Positions 18,785 through 30,825 of a stretch of DNA of 64,000 bases are shown piece after piece. Numbering within the stretch: the stretch's first letter is position 1; every line of letters starts with the position of its first letter. Under the pieces are notes generated by a model. It was given only the letters and a program-made list of their open reading frames with translations, was not told the origin of the DNA and did not search any database. Source of the DNA: Marinobacter flavimaris (GTDB lineage: Bacteria > Pseudomonadota > Gammaproteobacteria > Pseudomonadales > Oleiphilaceae); assembly GCF_002933295.1 (NCBI RefSeq), contig NZ_PSSW01000001.1, positions 248,001 to 312,000 of the forward strand. Direction: 5' to 3'. A program made the translations under genes and the position numbers.

Positions 18785-20305
18785 TCAGACCAGCCGCTTG
18801 CGCTCGTTGGACGGCGGAATGTGCATGGCCTCCCGGTACTTGGCAACGGTGCGTCGCGCAACCTTGATACCCTGTTCCCCTAGCATGGCTGCAATTTTGC
18901 TGTCGCTCAACGGCTTTTTGGGCGTTTCCGCCGCAATCAGCTTCTTGATCATCGCGCGTATGGCCGTGGAGGAGCATTCTCCACCCTCGTCAGTGCTGAC
19001 ATGGCTGGAGAAGAAGTACTTCAGCTCGAAAATGCCACGGGGGGTATGCATGTATTTCTGGGTGGTTACCCGTGAAATGGTCGATTCATGCATCTCTACC
19101 GCCTGGGCGATGTCTGAAAGAATCAACGGTTTCATGGCTTCTTCACCGTGATCCAGGAATCCCTGCTGGTGCTCGACAATACGGGTCGCGACTTTCAGCA
19201 AGGTCTCATTGCGGCTCTGCAGGCTCTTGATGAACCACTTGGCCTCCTGCAACTGGTCGCGCAGGTAGGTGTTGTCTGCGCTGCTGTCCGCACGCCTTAT
19301 AAGTGAAGCATAGCTGGCATTGACCCGGATGCGCGGTGCAATTTCAGGATTCAGCTCAACACGCCAGCGGCCATTGTGTTTGCGAACGATCACGTCCGGA
19401 ATCACATAATCGGGTTCGGCCCGGTCAATGACATCGCCCGGCCGCGGATTCAGGCCGGTGATCAGCGCCAGGACATCCCGCAACTGGTCTTCTTTCAGGC
19501 GGCTGCGGCGCAGCAACTGGGCGTAATCGCGGTTGCCCAGCAGGTTGATGTAATGGGTAATTACAAGGCGTGCCTGGGCCAGCCAGGGTGTTTCCGGCGG
19601 CAGCTGGTTGAGCTGGATCAGCAGGCATTCCTGTAGGTCCCGGGCAAACACGCCGGGCGGATCAAAGTGTTGCAGGCGGTGAAGCACGGCTTCCACTTCA
19701 TCCAGTTCAAGGGGGTCTTCATCGTTCTCATCCAGCAGTCCGGCGTGGATTTCCTCCAGCGGGCTGGTGATATAGCCCCGTTCGTCCACTGCATCCATCA
19801 GGGCATGGGCAATGGCCTGGTCCCGTTCACTGAGGGGCGTCAGATTGAGCTGCCATTCCAGGTGATCCTGAAGCGTTTCGGTCGGGGAATTACGGGTTTC
19901 GAAATCGTGATCGTTTTCGTCGTCGTTGCGGGCTGCCGGCGCTGGTGCGGACTGGTAGATGTCGTCCCAGGCGGTATCAACCGGCAGATCGTCCGGAATG
20001 TTGTCAGGAATCTCGTTCTCCGAGGACCAGTCCGGGCCGTTCTCGGATTCATCCCAGTCGCTGGCCGGTTCCGGGGCAGCTTCAGCGGCGGACTCGGTGG
20101 CGTTGGCCTCGCGCTCGTCGTTTTCGCTGGCTGCGTCGGTCTGGTCATCGTCCTCGGAGGTCTCCAGCATGGGGTTGGATTCCAGTGCCTGCTGGATTTC
20201 CTGCTGGAGGTCGAGAGTGGAGAGCTGGAGAAGCCGGATCGCCTGTTGCAGCTGGGGCGTCATGGTCAGGCTTTGACCCAGCTTTAACTGTAAGGAGGCT
20301 TTCAT
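18785..20305 (-). CDS. rpoN: RNA polymerase sigma-54 factor
   Basis: Sigma-54 directs RNA polymerase to -24/-12 promoters that need AAA+ activators. The 506-residue protein has the glutamine-rich activator region I ([20 protein letters not shown]), an acidic region II (about residues 45-130), the core-binding and HTH domains, and the RpoN box [10 protein letters not shown] at residues 483-492. The start MKASLQ aligns with Pseudomonas RpoN; an ATG two codons upstream is an alternative. A matching -24/-12 promoter lies before pilA at 57289-57304. Confidence 0.97.
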   Translation of the reverse strand: MKASLQLKLGQSLTMTPQLQQAIRLLQLSTLDLQQEIQQALESNPMLETSEDDDQTDAASENDEREANATESAAEAAPEPASDWDESENGPDWSSENEIPDNIPDDLPVDTAWDDIYQSAPAPAARNDDENDHDFETRNSPTETLQDHLEWQLNLTPLSERDQAIAHALMDAVDERGYITSPLEEIHAGLLDENDEDPLELDEVEAVLHRLQHFDPPGVFARDLQECLLIQLNQLPPETPWLAQARLVITHYINLLGNRDYAQLLRRSRLKEDQLRDVLALITGLNPRPGDVIDRAEPDYVIPDVIVRKHNGRWRVELNPEIAPRIRVNASYASLIRRADSSADNTYLRDQLQEAKWFIKSLQSRNETLLKVATRIVEHQQGFLDHGEEAMKPLILSDIAQAVEMHESTISRVTTQKYMHTPRGIFELKYFFSSHVSTDEGGECSSTAIRAMIKKLIAAETPKKPLSDSKIAAMLGEQGIKVARRTVAKYREAMHIPPSNERKRLV

Positions 20306-20419
20306 AACCATGGTTCAGGATCCGTCACTCATCAGCGCGTTGTGTCATAAGTCGTGAAAAAATCTTTATATGCCGGTTACTTGCCGTGATTTTAATTTAC
20401 CCTAGCAAGTTCTTTGCCG

Positions 20420-20448
20420 AGTTTACTTGCTACAGATCATCAAAACAA
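20420..20448 (-). promoter_or_regulatory. Candidate sigma-70 promoter for rpoN
   Basis: On the minus strand, TTGTTT (20448-20443) and TAAACT (20425-20420) are 17 nt apart in the AT-rich lptB/rpoN gap, about 115 nt before the rpoN start. Each box matches four of six consensus bases. It would let rpoN be transcribed apart from the lpt genes. Confidence 0.42.
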
Positions 20449-20462
20449 TCAGCCATTGGGTG

Positions 20463-21188
20463 TCAGAGTCTGAATTCGTCGCCGAGATAGACTTCCTTGA
20501 CCTGCTGGTTGGCCAGGATGGCGTCGGCATTGCCGGAGGCGATGATGTGGCCGCCGGAAACAATGTAGGCATTCTCGCAGATGTCCAGGGTCTCACGCAC
20601 GTTGTGGTCGGTGATCAAAACGCCAATGCCTTTGTCCCGAAGGTGCCGGATGATGTGTTTGATGTCACTGACGGATATGGGGTCCACACCGGCGAAGGGT
20701 TCATCCAGCAGGATAAAAGCCGGCTCCATGGCCAGTGCCCGGGCAATCTCCACCCGTCGGCGTTCACCGCCGGACAATGCCATGCCAACACTGTCCCGGA
20801 TATGGGTGATGTGGAATTCTTCCAATAACCCCTCGAGCTTCTTCTCCCGCTCTGCCTTGCCCAGCCCCGGCCGGGTTTCGAGGATGGCCATGATGTTGTC
20901 GCGTACGGACAGTTTGCGGAAGACCGAGGCTTCCTGGGGCAGGTAACCGATGCCCTGGCGGGCCCGACCATGCATGGGCAGGGGGGTGATATCCCGGCTG
21001 TCGATCGTGATCCGCCCGCGATCAGCGGGGACGAGCCCAACGATCATATAGAAGCAGGTGGTTTTCCCGGCACCGTTGGGACCAAGCAGCCCGACAATTT
21101 CCCCACTGCGGATTTCCAGGGAAACGTCGATCACCACTTTTTTCTGTTTGTAACTCTTTGCCAGGTTACTGGCTCTCAGAACTGCCAT
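20463..21188 (-). CDS. lptB: LPS export ABC transporter ATP-binding protein LptB
   Basis: LptB is the ATPase of LptB2FG, which extracts LPS from the inner membrane and drives it along the LptA bridge. The 241-residue protein has Walker [10 protein letters not shown] (from residue 36), the signature [15 protein letters not shown], Walker [14 protein letters not shown], and the switch His in [10 protein letters not shown]. It overlaps the end of lptA by 23 nt. lptF and lptG are not in the window, as usual. Confidence 0.97.
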   Translation of the reverse strand: MAVLRASNLAKSYKQKKVVIDVSLEIRSGEIVGLLGPNGAGKTTCFYMIVGLVPADRGRITIDSRDITPLPMHGRARQGIGYLPQEASVFRKLSVRDNIMAILETRPGLGKAEREKKLEGLLEEFHITHIRDSVGMALSGGERRRVEIARALAMEPAFILLDEPFAGVDPISVSDIKHIIRHLRDKGIGVLITDHNVRETLDICENAYIVSGGHIIASGNADAILANQQVKEVYLGDEFRL

Positions 21189-21720
21189 CGGATCCCTGTC
21201 TGTCTGTACTGCGTGGCTGAATCACCATCTCTACCCGGCCGCTGCCCTCGCCGGTGTCTGCGCCGCCCTCAGCGGTGACAACCCGGCCGACGGTATCATA
21301 ATGAATGACATCACCCCGGAACAGGTTGCCATTCTGCTCGATGACTGCTTCCCGTTCAAAGGTCAGCTGGCTGTCGGTGGCAGACCAGGTAATGTTCAGG
21401 GCACGGGCATCGGTTTCGCCTTCCCCCTCGCGCGCCGGTTGACGGTATATAGCGGGCGTACCAGAGGCTTCGATCCGGCTCAGGCCGTCCTCGGTCCGGT
21501 ACAGGACGACCCGCTCGGCAGTCAGGCGGGTATTGCCCTGCTCAAGTTCCACAGCGCCGGTGTAGGTGGCAATGCCCTGGCCGTCATCCAGGCGGGCGGT
21601 ATCTGCGGTGACCTTGATAGGAGTGTCAGAATCAAGGTCAAATGCAGCCGCCGGGCCGATCATCACGACCGTTAGCAGGGCAGCCATCAGGCGCCGGTAT
21701 CGGTTAGTTTCCGGTTTCAT
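21166..21720 (-). CDS. lptA: LPS transport periplasmic protein LptA
   Basis: LptA forms the periplasmic beta-jellyroll bridge that carries LPS from LptC to LptD. The 184-residue protein has a signal peptide ending about AAA-FDLDSD (residue 26), the OstA/LptA domain with [21 protein letters not shown], and a polar C-terminal tail. It overlaps lptC by 17 nt and lptB by 23 nt, which fits tight coupling. Confidence 0.95.
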   Translation of the reverse strand: MKPETNRYRRLMAALLTVVMIGPAAAFDLDSDTPIKVTADTARLDDGQGIATYTGAVELEQGNTRLTAERVVLYRTEDGLSRIEASGTPAIYRQPAREGEGETDARALNITWSATDSQLTFEREAVIEQNGNLFRGDVIHYDTVGRVVTAEGGADTGEGSGRVEMVIQPRSTDRQGSDGSSESQ

Positions 21721-22288
21721 AGAGTCCTTCCACCTGGGAGTTCAGTTCCAGAATTCGTTCGTCTATCCACGCTTTCATGCCCGTGGCCCGGGTTATGCCG
21801 GTAACATCACGTATTTCTACGGGCGCGTCTGTATATACCATGCCCCGGTCGTTATCCAGGGTCAGGCTTGATGTTGTCAGGACGGCGTCCCGTTCGCCAA
21901 TCGTGCGCTGAACCCGGACATTGTCCGTCAGGTACACCAGATTCTGGTTTTGCAGCAAGCTGCCATTGTCGGCCTCGACAATCCACGGCAGGGCCTCCTG
22001 GTCCCCGTACAGCTCGGCCCGGGGAGATTCCATGGTGGCCAGGTTGCCTTCCTCGAACTGCTCAATTCGGGGGCTGGAAAACCGGATCTTGAGATTGCCC
22101 GCTTCATCGAAGGAGGTGTACTGACCATTCACCACGAAACCGTCTGGTTCGGCGTCTCCCCGTAGGGCCGCTGCCTCGTCATCAATCACAGGGGGTTCAT
22201 CGCTGCGCCAGAGCAGGAATACGGCTGCCACCACGGTAGCAGCCAGTGCCAGTGCTCGCAGCCAGGGTCTGTCCAGCAGCCAGTTCAT
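21704..22288 (-). CDS. lptC: LPS export system protein LptC
   Basis: LptC is anchored in the inner membrane by one N-terminal helix and passes LPS from LptB2FG to LptA. The 194-residue protein has a membrane segment at about residues 9-27 (RALALAATVVAAVFLLW), followed by the periplasmic jellyroll (YTSFDEAGNLKIRFSS; MESPRAELYGDQEALPW). Its start overlaps the kdsC stop by 4 nt. Confidence 0.95.
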   Translation of the reverse strand: MNWLLDRPWLRALALAATVVAAVFLLWRSDEPPVIDDEAAALRGDAEPDGFVVNGQYTSFDEAGNLKIRFSSPRIEQFEEGNLATMESPRAELYGDQEALPWIVEADNGSLLQNQNLVYLTDNVRVQRTIGERDAVLTTSSLTLDNDRGMVYTDAPVEIRDVTGITRATGMKAWIDERILELNSQVEGLYETGN

Positions 22289-22833
22289 GCCTCGGGCTCC
22301 AGATAGGGGGCAAGTGCTGCGTCAAGCCTGCCATGGGCCGTCAGCAGCAAGTCGCAGGCTTCGCGGACCGCCCCTTCGCCGCCCCGGGCAATGGTGCAGT
22401 AGTCGGCATGCTGCTGCACCAGCCAGTAACCGTTGGGCACGGTGATGCCCAGTCCGGCGAACCTCAGTGCCGGGAGATCTGGCAGATCGTCCCCCATGTA
22501 TGCGATGGCCTCGGGGCTGATATCCATGGTGCTGACCAGTTCCTGAAGGGCTACCTTCTTGTCCTCTCGCCCCTGCATCAGGTGGGGAATGCCAAGATCC
22601 CGCATGCGCTTCTCGGTCAGGGGGGACTTTCGTCCGGTGATCACGGCCACGGTAATCCCGGCTGCCATCAGTTGTTTCAAACCCAGGCCATCCAGAATGT
22701 TAAAAGCCTTGAGCTCATCACCAGTGGCGCTGAAATAAAGTTTACCGTCGCTCATGATGCCGTCGACATCCAGTGCGATCAGGCGGATCTTTACGGCCTT
22801 TGCCAACAGCGAATCCGGCCATTGGTGCTTCAT
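22285..22833 (-). CDS. kdsC: 3-deoxy-D-manno-octulosonate 8-phosphate phosphatase KdsC
   Basis: KdsC is a HAD-family phosphatase that converts KDO-8-phosphate to KDO, an inner-core LPS sugar. The start at MKHQWPDSLLAKAVK has GAGGAG 9 nt upstream and gives 182 residues. The HAD motifs are LDVDGIMSDG (motif I, nucleophile and acid/base Asp), VITGRKS (motif II), and the lysine plus YMGDDLPDLPAL (motifs III/IV). It lies 22 nt after kdsD. Confidence 0.95.
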   Translation of the reverse strand: MKHQWPDSLLAKAVKIRLIALDVDGIMSDGKLYFSATGDELKAFNILDGLGLKQLMAAGITVAVITGRKSPLTEKRMRDLGIPHLMQGREDKKVALQELVSTMDISPEAIAYMGDDLPDLPALRFAGLGITVPNGYWLVQQHADYCTIARGGEGAVREACDLLLTAHGRLDAALAPYLEPEA

Positions 22834-22855
22834 ATCAAACAGCTCCTCATAGCCC

Positions 22856-23836
22856 CTAGATAACGCCGGCACGCAGCAGGTCGTGCATATTGATGGCGCC
22901 AATCAGACCACCCTGGTCGTCGGTAACGGGGAGGGCGTTGATCTTCATCTCCTCCATTATGTTCAGCGCTTCCGCCGCCAGATGATCGGCCTGGATCGTT
23001 TTACCATGCCGGGTCATGACCTCGTTGATGGGCGTATTGTGAATGTCCACCGATCGATCCAGAGTCCGTCGAAGGTCACCGTCCGTAAATATTCCGGTAA
23101 GAGTGCCTTTATCATTGACGACGGTGGTCATACCGAGACCCTTTCGGGACATCTCAAGAAGAGCACCGCTCAAGGGGGTATCCTCGTTGACGACTGGAAT
23201 CTGATCACCGCTGTGCATGATGTCGGAGACCCTGAGCAGCAGCCGACGCCCGAGGCTGCCGCCGGGGTGAGAGATAGCGAAATCCTCGGCACTGAAGCCC
23301 CGGGCCTCAAGGAGTGCAACGGCGAGGGCATCGCCCATCACCAGGGTGGCCGTTGTGGAGGAGGTGGGCGCCAAACCCAGTGGGCAGGCTTCCACCATAA
23401 CGCTGACGTCCAGATTGGCGACGGCTTCCCGGGCCAGTGTGGAGCTGGCATTGCCGGTCATGCTGATCAGCGGAGCGCCCATGCGTTTGATCAACGGCAG
23501 AATGGTGACCACCTCGCTGGTGTTGCCGCTGTTGGAAATGGCGATGACCACATCCTGGGAGGTGATCATACCCATGTCACCGTGGCTTGCCTCGCCCGGG
23601 TGCACGAAAAACGATGGCGTTCCAGTGCTGGCCAGGGTGGCGGCAATTTTGTTGCCAATGTGGCCGGATTTTCCCATGCCGGTCACAACCACGCGGCCCT
23701 TGCAGTTCATGATAACTTCGCAGGCCCGCGTGAACTGGTCGTCGATTCGGCCTTCAAGGGCATCAATGGCGTCGCGCTCAATGCGGATGGCGCGGATGGC
23801 AGAAGATCGGAAATCGCTGGGAGTCTGTTCGGTCAT
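22856..23836 (-). CDS. kdsD: Arabinose 5-phosphate isomerase KdsD
   Basis: KdsD converts ribulose 5-phosphate to arabinose 5-phosphate, the first step to KDO. Starting at MTEQTPSDFRSS, the 326-residue protein has an SIS sugar-isomerase domain (VVTGMGKSGHIGNKIAATLASTGTPSFFVHP; ISNSGNTSE) and two C-terminal CBS domains. Upstream in-frame starts would run across the promoter region and are rejected. It is the first gene of kdsD-kdsC-lptC-lptA-lptB-rpoN and is divergent from mlaF. Confidence 0.95.
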   Translation of the reverse strand: MTEQTPSDFRSSAIRAIRIERDAIDALEGRIDDQFTRACEVIMNCKGRVVVTGMGKSGHIGNKIAATLASTGTPSFFVHPGEASHGDMGMITSQDVVIAISNSGNTSEVVTILPLIKRMGAPLISMTGNASSTLAREAVANLDVSVMVEACPLGLAPTSSTTATLVMGDALAVALLEARGFSAEDFAISHPGGSLGRRLLLRVSDIMHSGDQIPVVNEDTPLSGALLEMSRKGLGMTTVVNDKGTLTGIFTDGDLRRTLDRSVDIHNTPINEVMTRHGKTIQADHLAAEALNIMEEMKINALPVTDDQGGLIGAINMHDLLRAGVI

Positions 23837-23880
23837 CGGGCTTTGGGCCTGGCTGTCGGGACGTTGTAAATGTTGGGCAG

Positions 23881-23889
23881 AGTATACCA
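23881..23889 (-). promoter_or_regulatory. Extended -10 promoter candidate for kdsD
   Basis: On the minus strand TGGTATACT gives an extended -10 (TGn plus TATACT), about 45 nt before the kdsD ATG. No good -35 is seen at 17 nt, which is common for extended -10 promoters. Confidence 0.5.
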
Positions 23890-23970
23890 TTTTCACCCGG
23901 CAACGATGCCCGGTTACCGAAAGTTCAGTCAAACTGATCATTGCTATCAGTACATTTTGGGCACTTTGGA

Positions 23971-23997
23971 TTGAGCTTGCGCGCTCCTTGGCATAAT
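23971..23997 (+). promoter_or_regulatory. Candidate promoter for the mla operon
   Basis: TTGAGC (23971-23976) is followed after 15 nt by CATAAT (23992-23997), 28 nt before the mlaF ATG. The -10 matches five of six bases; the spacer is short. Confidence 0.42.
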
Positions 23998-24024
23998 GTA
24001 GCCCCTCTTTGAAAGGTAAGGACT

Positions 24025-24837
24025 ATGAATTCACCGGCTTACATATCGCTCAAGGACGTCGTGTTCTCCCGCTCAGGGCGCCGTATCTTCGACGGTGTCA
24101 GCCTGGACATCCCCCGCGGAAAAATCACCGCCATCATGGGGCCCAGCGGAACCGGGAAAACCACGCTGCTTCGCCTTATTGGCGGCCAGCTCAGGCCGGA
24201 TTCGGGCAGTGTTGTGGTGGACGGCCATGAAGTGCCGAAGCTCAAGCGCAAAGCCCTCTACAGCCTTCGGGAAAAGATGGGCATGCTGTTCCAGAGTGGG
24301 GCGCTGTTCACCGATCTGAGCGTGTTCGAGAACGTGGCCTTCCCGTTGCGGGTGCACACAAAGCTGCCGGAAGACATGATTCGTGATGTCGTGCTAATGA
24401 AGCTTGAAGCCGTCGGATTGCGAGGCGCACGCCAACTGATGCCGTCGGAACTGTCCGGAGGTATGACCCGCCGGGTTGCTCTTGCCCGAAGTATTGCCCT
24501 GGATCCCGAGCTGATCATGTACGACGAGCCGTTCGCCGGCCAGGACCCGATTGCCATGGGCGTTCTGGTAAAGCTGATCCGCGATCTGAACAGCTCCATG
24601 GGGCTGACCAGCGTTCTGGTTTCCCACGATGTGCCCGAATCCCTGAGCATTTGCCATTACGCCTGCATCATCTCGGACGGCAAGGTGATCGGGGAGGGCA
24701 CGCCTGAAGAGCTCCGGGCGCATCCTTCCGGGAAGGTCCAGCAGTTTCTCCAGGGGCAGCCGGATGGCCCGGTGCCGTTTCACTATCCGGCCGAGGGCGC
24801 CGCCCAGGACTTTGGGTTGTCCGGGGGTGTGTCTTGA
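24025..24837 (+). CDS. mlaF: Phospholipid transport ATP-binding protein MlaF
   Basis: MlaF is the ATPase of the MlaFEDB complex, which maintains outer-membrane lipid asymmetry by moving phospholipid between membranes. The 270-residue protein has Walker [10 protein letters not shown], the signature [16 protein letters not shown], Walker [14 protein letters not shown] and the switch VLVSHDVPE. It is longer at the C-terminus than many ABC ATPases, as is usual for MlaF. The TGA overlaps the TTG start of mlaE. Confidence 0.96.
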   Translation: MNSPAYISLKDVVFSRSGRRIFDGVSLDIPRGKITAIMGPSGTGKTTLLRLIGGQLRPDSGSVVVDGHEVPKLKRKALYSLREKMGMLFQSGALFTDLSVFENVAFPLRVHTKLPEDMIRDVVLMKLEAVGLRGARQLMPSELSGGMTRRVALARSIALDPELIMYDEPFAGQDPIAMGVLVKLIRDLNSSMGLTSVLVSHDVPESLSICHYACIISDGKVIGEGTPEELRAHPSGKVQQFLQGQPDGPVPFHYPAEGAAQDFGLSGGVS

Positions 24838-25616
24838 TTGGCAGAATTGCGGCATTCGGGCGGCTCGGTCTTGATATCGTCTCGTCATTCGGCCGTTCAG
24901 GCCGTTTCCTTGCAGGCGTTCTGGGCGGTGTGCCCAGGCCGGCGACCGGTTTCCCCCTTCTGGTGAAGCAGCTGTACGCCGTTGGCGTTCTGTCCCTGGC
25001 CATTATCGTGGTTTCTGGCCTGTTTATTGGCATGGTGCTGGGGCTGCAGGGGTATACAATTCTGAGTGATTACGGTTCCGAGGCCGCTATCGGCCAGATG
25101 ATTGCCCTGACCCTGGTGCGCGAACTCGGGCCGGTGGTAACCGCGTTGCTCTTCGCGGGCCGGGCCGGTTCGGCGCTGACAGCGGAAATAGGCCTGATGA
25201 AAGCCACCGAGCAGCTGTCTAGCATGGAAATGATGGGTGTGGACCCGCTTCGGCGCGTCATTGCGCCCCGCCTCTGGGCCGGGTTTATCGCCATGCCTGT
25301 GCTTGCGGTCATTTTCTCGGTGGTCGGCATCTGGGGCGGTATGCTGGTGGGTGTAGACTGGCTGGGCGTGTTCGAAGGCTCCTTCTGGGGCAATATGCAG
25401 TCGTCGGTGGATTTTGTTGATGATGTCCTGAACGGTGTCATCAAGAGCGTTGTTTTCGGCTTTGTCTGCGCCTGGATTGCGGTCTACCAGGGGTATGACT
25501 GTGTGCCGACATCGGCAGGGATCAGCTCGGCGACCACCAAGACCGTGGTGTACTCATCGCTGGCGGTGCTGGGGCTGGATTTCGTGCTGACCGCTGTCAT
25601 GTTTGGCGATTTCTGA
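24834..25616 (+). CDS. mlaE: Phospholipid transport permease MlaE
   Basis: MlaE is the membrane permease dimer at the centre of MlaFEDB. The 260-residue protein has an interfacial N-terminal helix and five membrane segments, with the conserved [21 protein letters not shown] and [11 protein letters not shown] regions. The start is a TTG overlapping the mlaF stop (TTGA). No alternative start without truncation is visible, so coupled translation is likely. Confidence 0.95.
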   Translation: MIGRIAAFGRLGLDIVSSFGRSGRFLAGVLGGVPRPATGFPLLVKQLYAVGVLSLAIIVVSGLFIGMVLGLQGYTILSDYGSEAAIGQMIALTLVRELGPVVTALLFAGRAGSALTAEIGLMKATEQLSSMEMMGVDPLRRVIAPRLWAGFIAMPVLAVIFSVVGIWGGMLVGVDWLGVFEGSFWGNMQSSVDFVDDVLNGVIKSVVFGFVCAWIAVYQGYDCVPTSAGISSATTKTVVYSSLAVLGLDFVLTAVMFGDF

Positions 25617-25650
25617 ATCAACGATTAACGAGATAATACCGGAGCCGGAA

Positions 25651-26100
25651 ATGGCGCAGAGAACCACTGAAATCATCGTTGGCCTGTTCATGATCGCAGG
25701 CTGTGCAGCTTTGCTGGTCCTGGCGCTTCAGGTGAGCGGGCTGTCGCCGAAATCGGCCGAGAGCACCTATACCATTTACGCCAATTTCAACGATACGGGC
25801 GGGCTCACGCCCCGCGGTCGGGTCTCGATGGCCGGGGTAACGGTTGGCACCATCGAATCCATCAGCCTGAACACGGAAACCTTCCAGGCTCGGGTCGAGA
25901 TGTCGATTCATTCGGATGTGGACAATATCCCGTCGGACAGTTCCGCAGTTATACGTACATCCGGCCTGCTCGGCGAGCAGTACATTGATATATCGATTGG
26001 CGCCGAGATGGATTCGCTGAAAGAGGGCGATACCTTCTATTCGACACAGTCGGCCATGAACCTGGAACGGCTGATCAGCAACTTTGCATCGGGCCGTTGA
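25651..26100 (+). CDS. mlaD: MCE-domain protein MlaD
   Basis: MlaD forms a periplasmic hexameric ring on MlaE through which phospholipid passes. The ATG at 25651 follows a GGAG site and gives 149 residues: a membrane anchor at about residues 8-27, then one MCE domain (YTIYANFNDTGGLTPRGRVSMAGVTVG). A longer frame starting inside mlaE has 16 extra residues without hydrophobic character and is not preferred. It overlaps the mlaC frame only at non-initiating codons. Confidence 0.94.
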   Translation: MAQRTTEIIVGLFMIAGCAALLVLALQVSGLSPKSAESTYTIYANFNDTGGLTPRGRVSMAGVTVGTIESISLNTETFQARVEMSIHSDVDNIPSDSSAVIRTSGLLGEQYIDISIGAEMDSLKEGDTFYSTQSAMNLERLISNFASGR

Positions 26101-26132
26101 TTCGGGCCGGAAAGATCAAACAGGAGATCCTG

Positions 26133-26786
26133 ATGTTTGCACTGAGACACCACATTCTGATCGGCCTCTTCATGGCCCTGGCTCTGGTCGCGCCGACCCA
26201 GGCGAGTGAAGCGGAGGAGCTTCGCAAGTATGTGGATGCCAACACCCAGCGGCTCGTGGACAAGCTGAACGAGGAGCGCGGACTCTACGAGCGGGATCCA
26301 GAGGCTTTTTATAAAAGCATGGATGAGGCTCTGACCGATTTTGTCGACTTCCGCCGCATCGCTGCCAGGGTGATGGGCCGTTACGCACGCCAAACGACGC
26401 CTGAGCAACGAGACGAGTTCGTGGCCAAGTTCAAGCGCAGTCTGTTTGACAGCTACGCCCAGGCGCTGGTTAATGCCGAGAATTTCGAGATCCAGGTCAA
26501 GGAGGCGACCATCAACCCCCAGAGTGACGATCGAGCCTCTGTGCAGATGGAAGTGATCAGTGCCTCCGGTAATCGCTACCCGGTGACCTATTCAATGTAC
26601 AAGACGGCGGAAGGCAAGTGGCTGATGGAAAATGTCATTGTTGAGGGCGTCAACATAGGCCTGGCTTTCCGGGATCGATTCGGCCAGGAGATGGAAGAAA
26701 ACCGCGGCCAGATCCAGGCGGTGATTGATGGGTGGAGCGACGCTGTTGAAAGTCTGAACCTCGATCAGGAAGTCAACCAATCATGA
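26133..26786 (+). CDS. mlaC: Periplasmic phospholipid-binding protein MlaC
   Basis: MlaC is the soluble lipid carrier between the outer-membrane MlaA complex and MlaD. The start at 26133 has AGGAG 6 nt upstream and gives 217 residues with a signal peptide (MFALRHHILIGLFMALAL, cut after about APTQA). The rest is the Ttg2D/MlaC fold with GRYARQTTPEQRDEFVAKF. It overlaps mlaB by 4 nt. mlaA is not in the window. Confidence 0.94.
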   Translation: MFALRHHILIGLFMALALVAPTQASEAEELRKYVDANTQRLVDKLNEERGLYERDPEAFYKSMDEALTDFVDFRRIAARVMGRYARQTTPEQRDEFVAKFKRSLFDSYAQALVNAENFEIQVKEATINPQSDDRASVQMEVISASGNRYPVTYSMYKTAEGKWLMENVIVEGVNIGLAFRDRFGQEMEENRGQIQAVIDGWSDAVESLNLDQEVNQS

Positions 26787-27115
26787 CCAGCGGCTCGCCT
26801 GTGGTTCAGCTCCTGGACGGCGTGCTCGTCGTTACCGGTGAAGTGAACACAGACACCGTGGTCGGCTTGAGAAAGCAGGGTGAGAAGCTGATCCGTTTGG
26901 CTTCTGCCGATCTTGTCGTCGATCTCGATGGACTGGTGACGGCCCACAGTGCTGTTCTCTCAATGCTGCTCTGCTGGCAGCGCCTGGCGCATCAGGCGGG
27001 CGTTGCCCTTTCGTTTCGTGGCGTCAGCGGCCGTCTGGCCTCGCTGGCAGCCCTGAGCAATCTTGATGATCAGCTTGAGGGGTTTGGCCCGGAAGCCGTC
27101 CATCCCGCCCACTGA
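26783..27115 (+). CDS. mlaB: STAS-domain protein MlaB
   Basis: MlaB is a small cytosolic STAS protein that binds MlaF and supports assembly and activity of the complex. The 110-residue sequence has the STAS pattern: VVDLDGLVTAHSAVLSMLLCW with the conserved DG..T/S..H.S region, then a beta strand VALSFRGVS. Sequence conservation in this family is low, so the call leans on the overlap with mlaC and the operon order. Confidence 0.9.
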   Translation: MTSGSPVVQLLDGVLVVTGEVNTDTVVGLRKQGEKLIRLASADLVVDLDGLVTAHSAVLSMLLCWQRLAHQAGVALSFRGVSGRLASLAALSNLDDQLEGFGPEAVHPAH

Positions 27116-27155
27116 TTATTCCGGTTTAGCTCCCTTTGTTGACCGGACGCTAAAG

Positions 27156-27184
27156 CTGACCCGAGCGCCGGAATTGGTTACAAT
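27156..27184 (+). promoter_or_regulatory. Candidate sigma-70 promoter for ibaG-murA
   Basis: CTGACC (27156-27161) and TACAAT (27179-27184) are separated by 17 nt, 36 nt before the ibaG ATG. The -10 matches five of six positions and the -35 four of six. Confidence 0.55.
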
Positions 27185-27219
27185 CTCGCCCCTGATTTCA
27201 AAACACCCGAGGATTTTCT

Positions 27220-28753
<1,534 letters not shown>

Positions 28754-28793
28754 AAGACATCTATCCAGACACTACGGGAAACCGGAAGAATCC

Positions 28794-29435
28794 ATGACAG
28801 ATTCCATAACCATCGCCTTGTCGAAGGGACGAATCCTGGAAGAAACCCTGCCGCTGCTGGCGGAAGCAGGAATCGAACTGATCGACGACGTCAAAAAGTC
28901 GCGCAAACTGGTGTTCCCGACAACGGACCCCAATGTTCGGGTTCTGATTATCCGGGCCACAGACGTGCCGACTTATGTTCAGTACGGCGGGGCGGACCTT
29001 GGTGTGACCGGCAAGGACGTGCTGATGGAGCATGGTGGGGAAGGGCTGTATGAGCCACTGGATCTGAACATTTCCCGGTGTCGCCTTATGACCGCCGGCC
29101 CAAAAGATCAGACTCCGCCATCCGGTCGTATCAAAGTGGCAACAAAATTTGTAAACCTGGCCCGCCGATATTACTCGGCCCAGGGGCGTCAGGCAGACAT
29201 CATCAAGTTATACGGCGCCATGGAGCTGGCTCCAATTCTCGGGCTGGCCGACGAGATCGTCGACATTGTCGACACCGGCAACACGCTGAAGGCGAACGGC
29301 CTCGAGGCCCGGGAACTGATTGAGCACATCAGCAGCCGGCTGGTTGTCAATCGTGCCTCCATGAAGATGAAACACGAGCGTATTAACCCCATAATCGAAA
29401 AGATGTCCGCAGCTGTGGATAAACGCCGGACCTGA
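28794..29435 (+). CDS. hisG: ATP phosphoribosyltransferase, short form HisG
   Basis: HisG catalyses the first step of histidine synthesis, ATP plus PRPP to phosphoribosyl-ATP. From [13 protein letters not shown] the protein is 213 residues, the short form that lacks the C-terminal regulatory domain and needs HisZ. hisZ is not in the window. The PRPP-binding segment [14 protein letters not shown] is present. The order murA-hisG-hisD-hisC is the same as in Pseudomonas. Confidence 0.96.
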   Translation: MTDSITIALSKGRILEETLPLLAEAGIELIDDVKKSRKLVFPTTDPNVRVLIIRATDVPTYVQYGGADLGVTGKDVLMEHGGEGLYEPLDLNISRCRLMTAGPKDQTPPSGRIKVATKFVNLARRYYSAQGRQADIIKLYGAMELAPILGLADEIVDIVDTGNTLKANGLEARELIEHISSRLVVNRASMKMKHERINPIIEKMSAAVDKRRT

Positions 29436-29488
29436 TGTCAGGGCCGGCCAGAGTCAGTTAGTCGTTAATCCCATACAGGATTTGAGTT

Positions 29489-30793
29489 ATGACCGCCAAG
29501 ATCACCCGATTGAACGCTTCCCAAAGTGACTTTAATGATGCGTTGGCCAAACTTTTGGCCTGGGACGACAGCGTTGATCATCAGGTGAACGAGTCGGTGC
29601 GCCATATCCTGCATGAGGTGAAAACCCGGGGTGACCAGGCGGTTCTGGAATTTACCGAGAAATTCGATCGCCTGAAGGTTGGGTCCGTCGCCGAGTTGGA
29701 AATGGACCAAAGCCGTTTGCAGCAGGCCCTGGAGGCGATTCCCCAAGACCAGCGGGTTGCCCTTGAAAAAGCGGCTGAGCGAATTCGCGACTACCACGAA
29801 CGCCAGAACCAGAAGTCCTGGCAGTATGAGGACGAAGACGGAACCGTGCTTGGCCAGAAGGTAACGCCTCTGGACCGCGCGGGCTTGTACGTGCCTGGCG
29901 GCAAGGCTGCTTACCCGTCATCCGTGCTCATGAACGCGATTCCCGCGAAAGTTGCCGGTGTCAGCGAAGTGGTGATGGTCGTTCCAACGCCTGATGGTGT
30001 GGTGAATGACATGGTGTTGGCCTCGGCAGCGATTGCCGGCGTTGACCGCGTGTTCACCGTTGGGGGCGCCCAGGCTGTTGGCGCGCTGGCCTACGGTACA
30101 GAAACCATTCCGGCAGTCGATAAAATCGTCGGCCCCGGTAATATCTTTGTTGCCACCGCCAAGCGTGAAGTGTTTGGCGTCGTCGGCATCGACATGATTG
30201 CCGGCCCGTCGGAAATTCTCGTGATCAGTGACGGAAAGACCGATCCCGACTGGATCGCCATGGACCTCTTCTCCCAGGCAGAACACGACGAACAGGCCCA
30301 GTCCATCCTGGTCAGCCCGGATGCTGAATTCCTCGACGCTGTTGAAGCCAGTATCAACAAACTGCTTCCAACCATGGAACGTGCCGACATCATCCGCACC
30401 TCCATGACCGACCGCGCCGCGTTGATCCAAGTTGCCGACCTGAAACAAGCCGCCGAAGTGTCCAACCGCATTGCCCCGGAACACCTGGAGCTGTCGGTTG
30501 AAGACCCCGAGGCCATGCTCGATGACATTCGCCACGCCGGCGCCATCTTCATGGGTCGTTACACCGCGGAAGCCCTGGGTGACTACTGTGCCGGCCCCAA
30601 CCATGTGCTGCCCACCAGCGGCACCGCACGGTTCTCCTCACCCCTGGGCGTCTACGACTTCCAGAAACGGTCCTCCATCATTGGCTTCAGCGCTGCAGGT
30701 GCAGACCGCATGGGTCGAGTGGCGTCGGTTCTGGCCCGTGGCGAGGGCTTAACGGCACACGCCCGGTCGGCGGAATATCGTATTAAAGATTAA
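29489..30793 (+). CDS. hisD: Histidinol dehydrogenase HisD
   Basis: HisD is the Zn2+-dependent enzyme that oxidises L-histidinol to histidine in two NAD+ steps. The 434-residue protein is full length. It has the family signature around residues 230-260 ([10 protein letters not shown]...[13 protein letters not shown]), with the metal-binding Gln/His, and the C-terminal [18 protein letters not shown]. It starts 53 nt after hisG. Hairpin element E4 follows it, before hisC. Confidence 0.96.
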   Translation: MTAKITRLNASQSDFNDALAKLLAWDDSVDHQVNESVRHILHEVKTRGDQAVLEFTEKFDRLKVGSVAELEMDQSRLQQALEAIPQDQRVALEKAAERIRDYHERQNQKSWQYEDEDGTVLGQKVTPLDRAGLYVPGGKAAYPSSVLMNAIPAKVAGVSEVVMVVPTPDGVVNDMVLASAAIAGVDRVFTVGGAQAVGALAYGTETIPAVDKIVGPGNIFVATAKREVFGVVGIDMIAGPSEILVISDGKTDPDWIAMDLFSQAEHDEQAQSILVSPDAEFLDAVEASINKLLPTMERADIIRTSMTDRAALIQVADLKQAAEVSNRIAPEHLELSVEDPEAMLDDIRHAGAIFMGRYTAEALGDYCAGPNHVLPTSGTARFSSPLGVYDFQKRSSIIGFSAAGADRMGRVASVLARGEGLTAHARSAEYRIKD

Positions 30794-30825
30794 AAGACTT
30801 CACCCCCTATGTATGCAGGGCGGCG

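Noticed and set aside
22883..23869. 328-residue plus-strand frame opposite kdsD
   Set aside because: Antisense shadow; His/Gly/Asp-rich composition is that of reversed codons.
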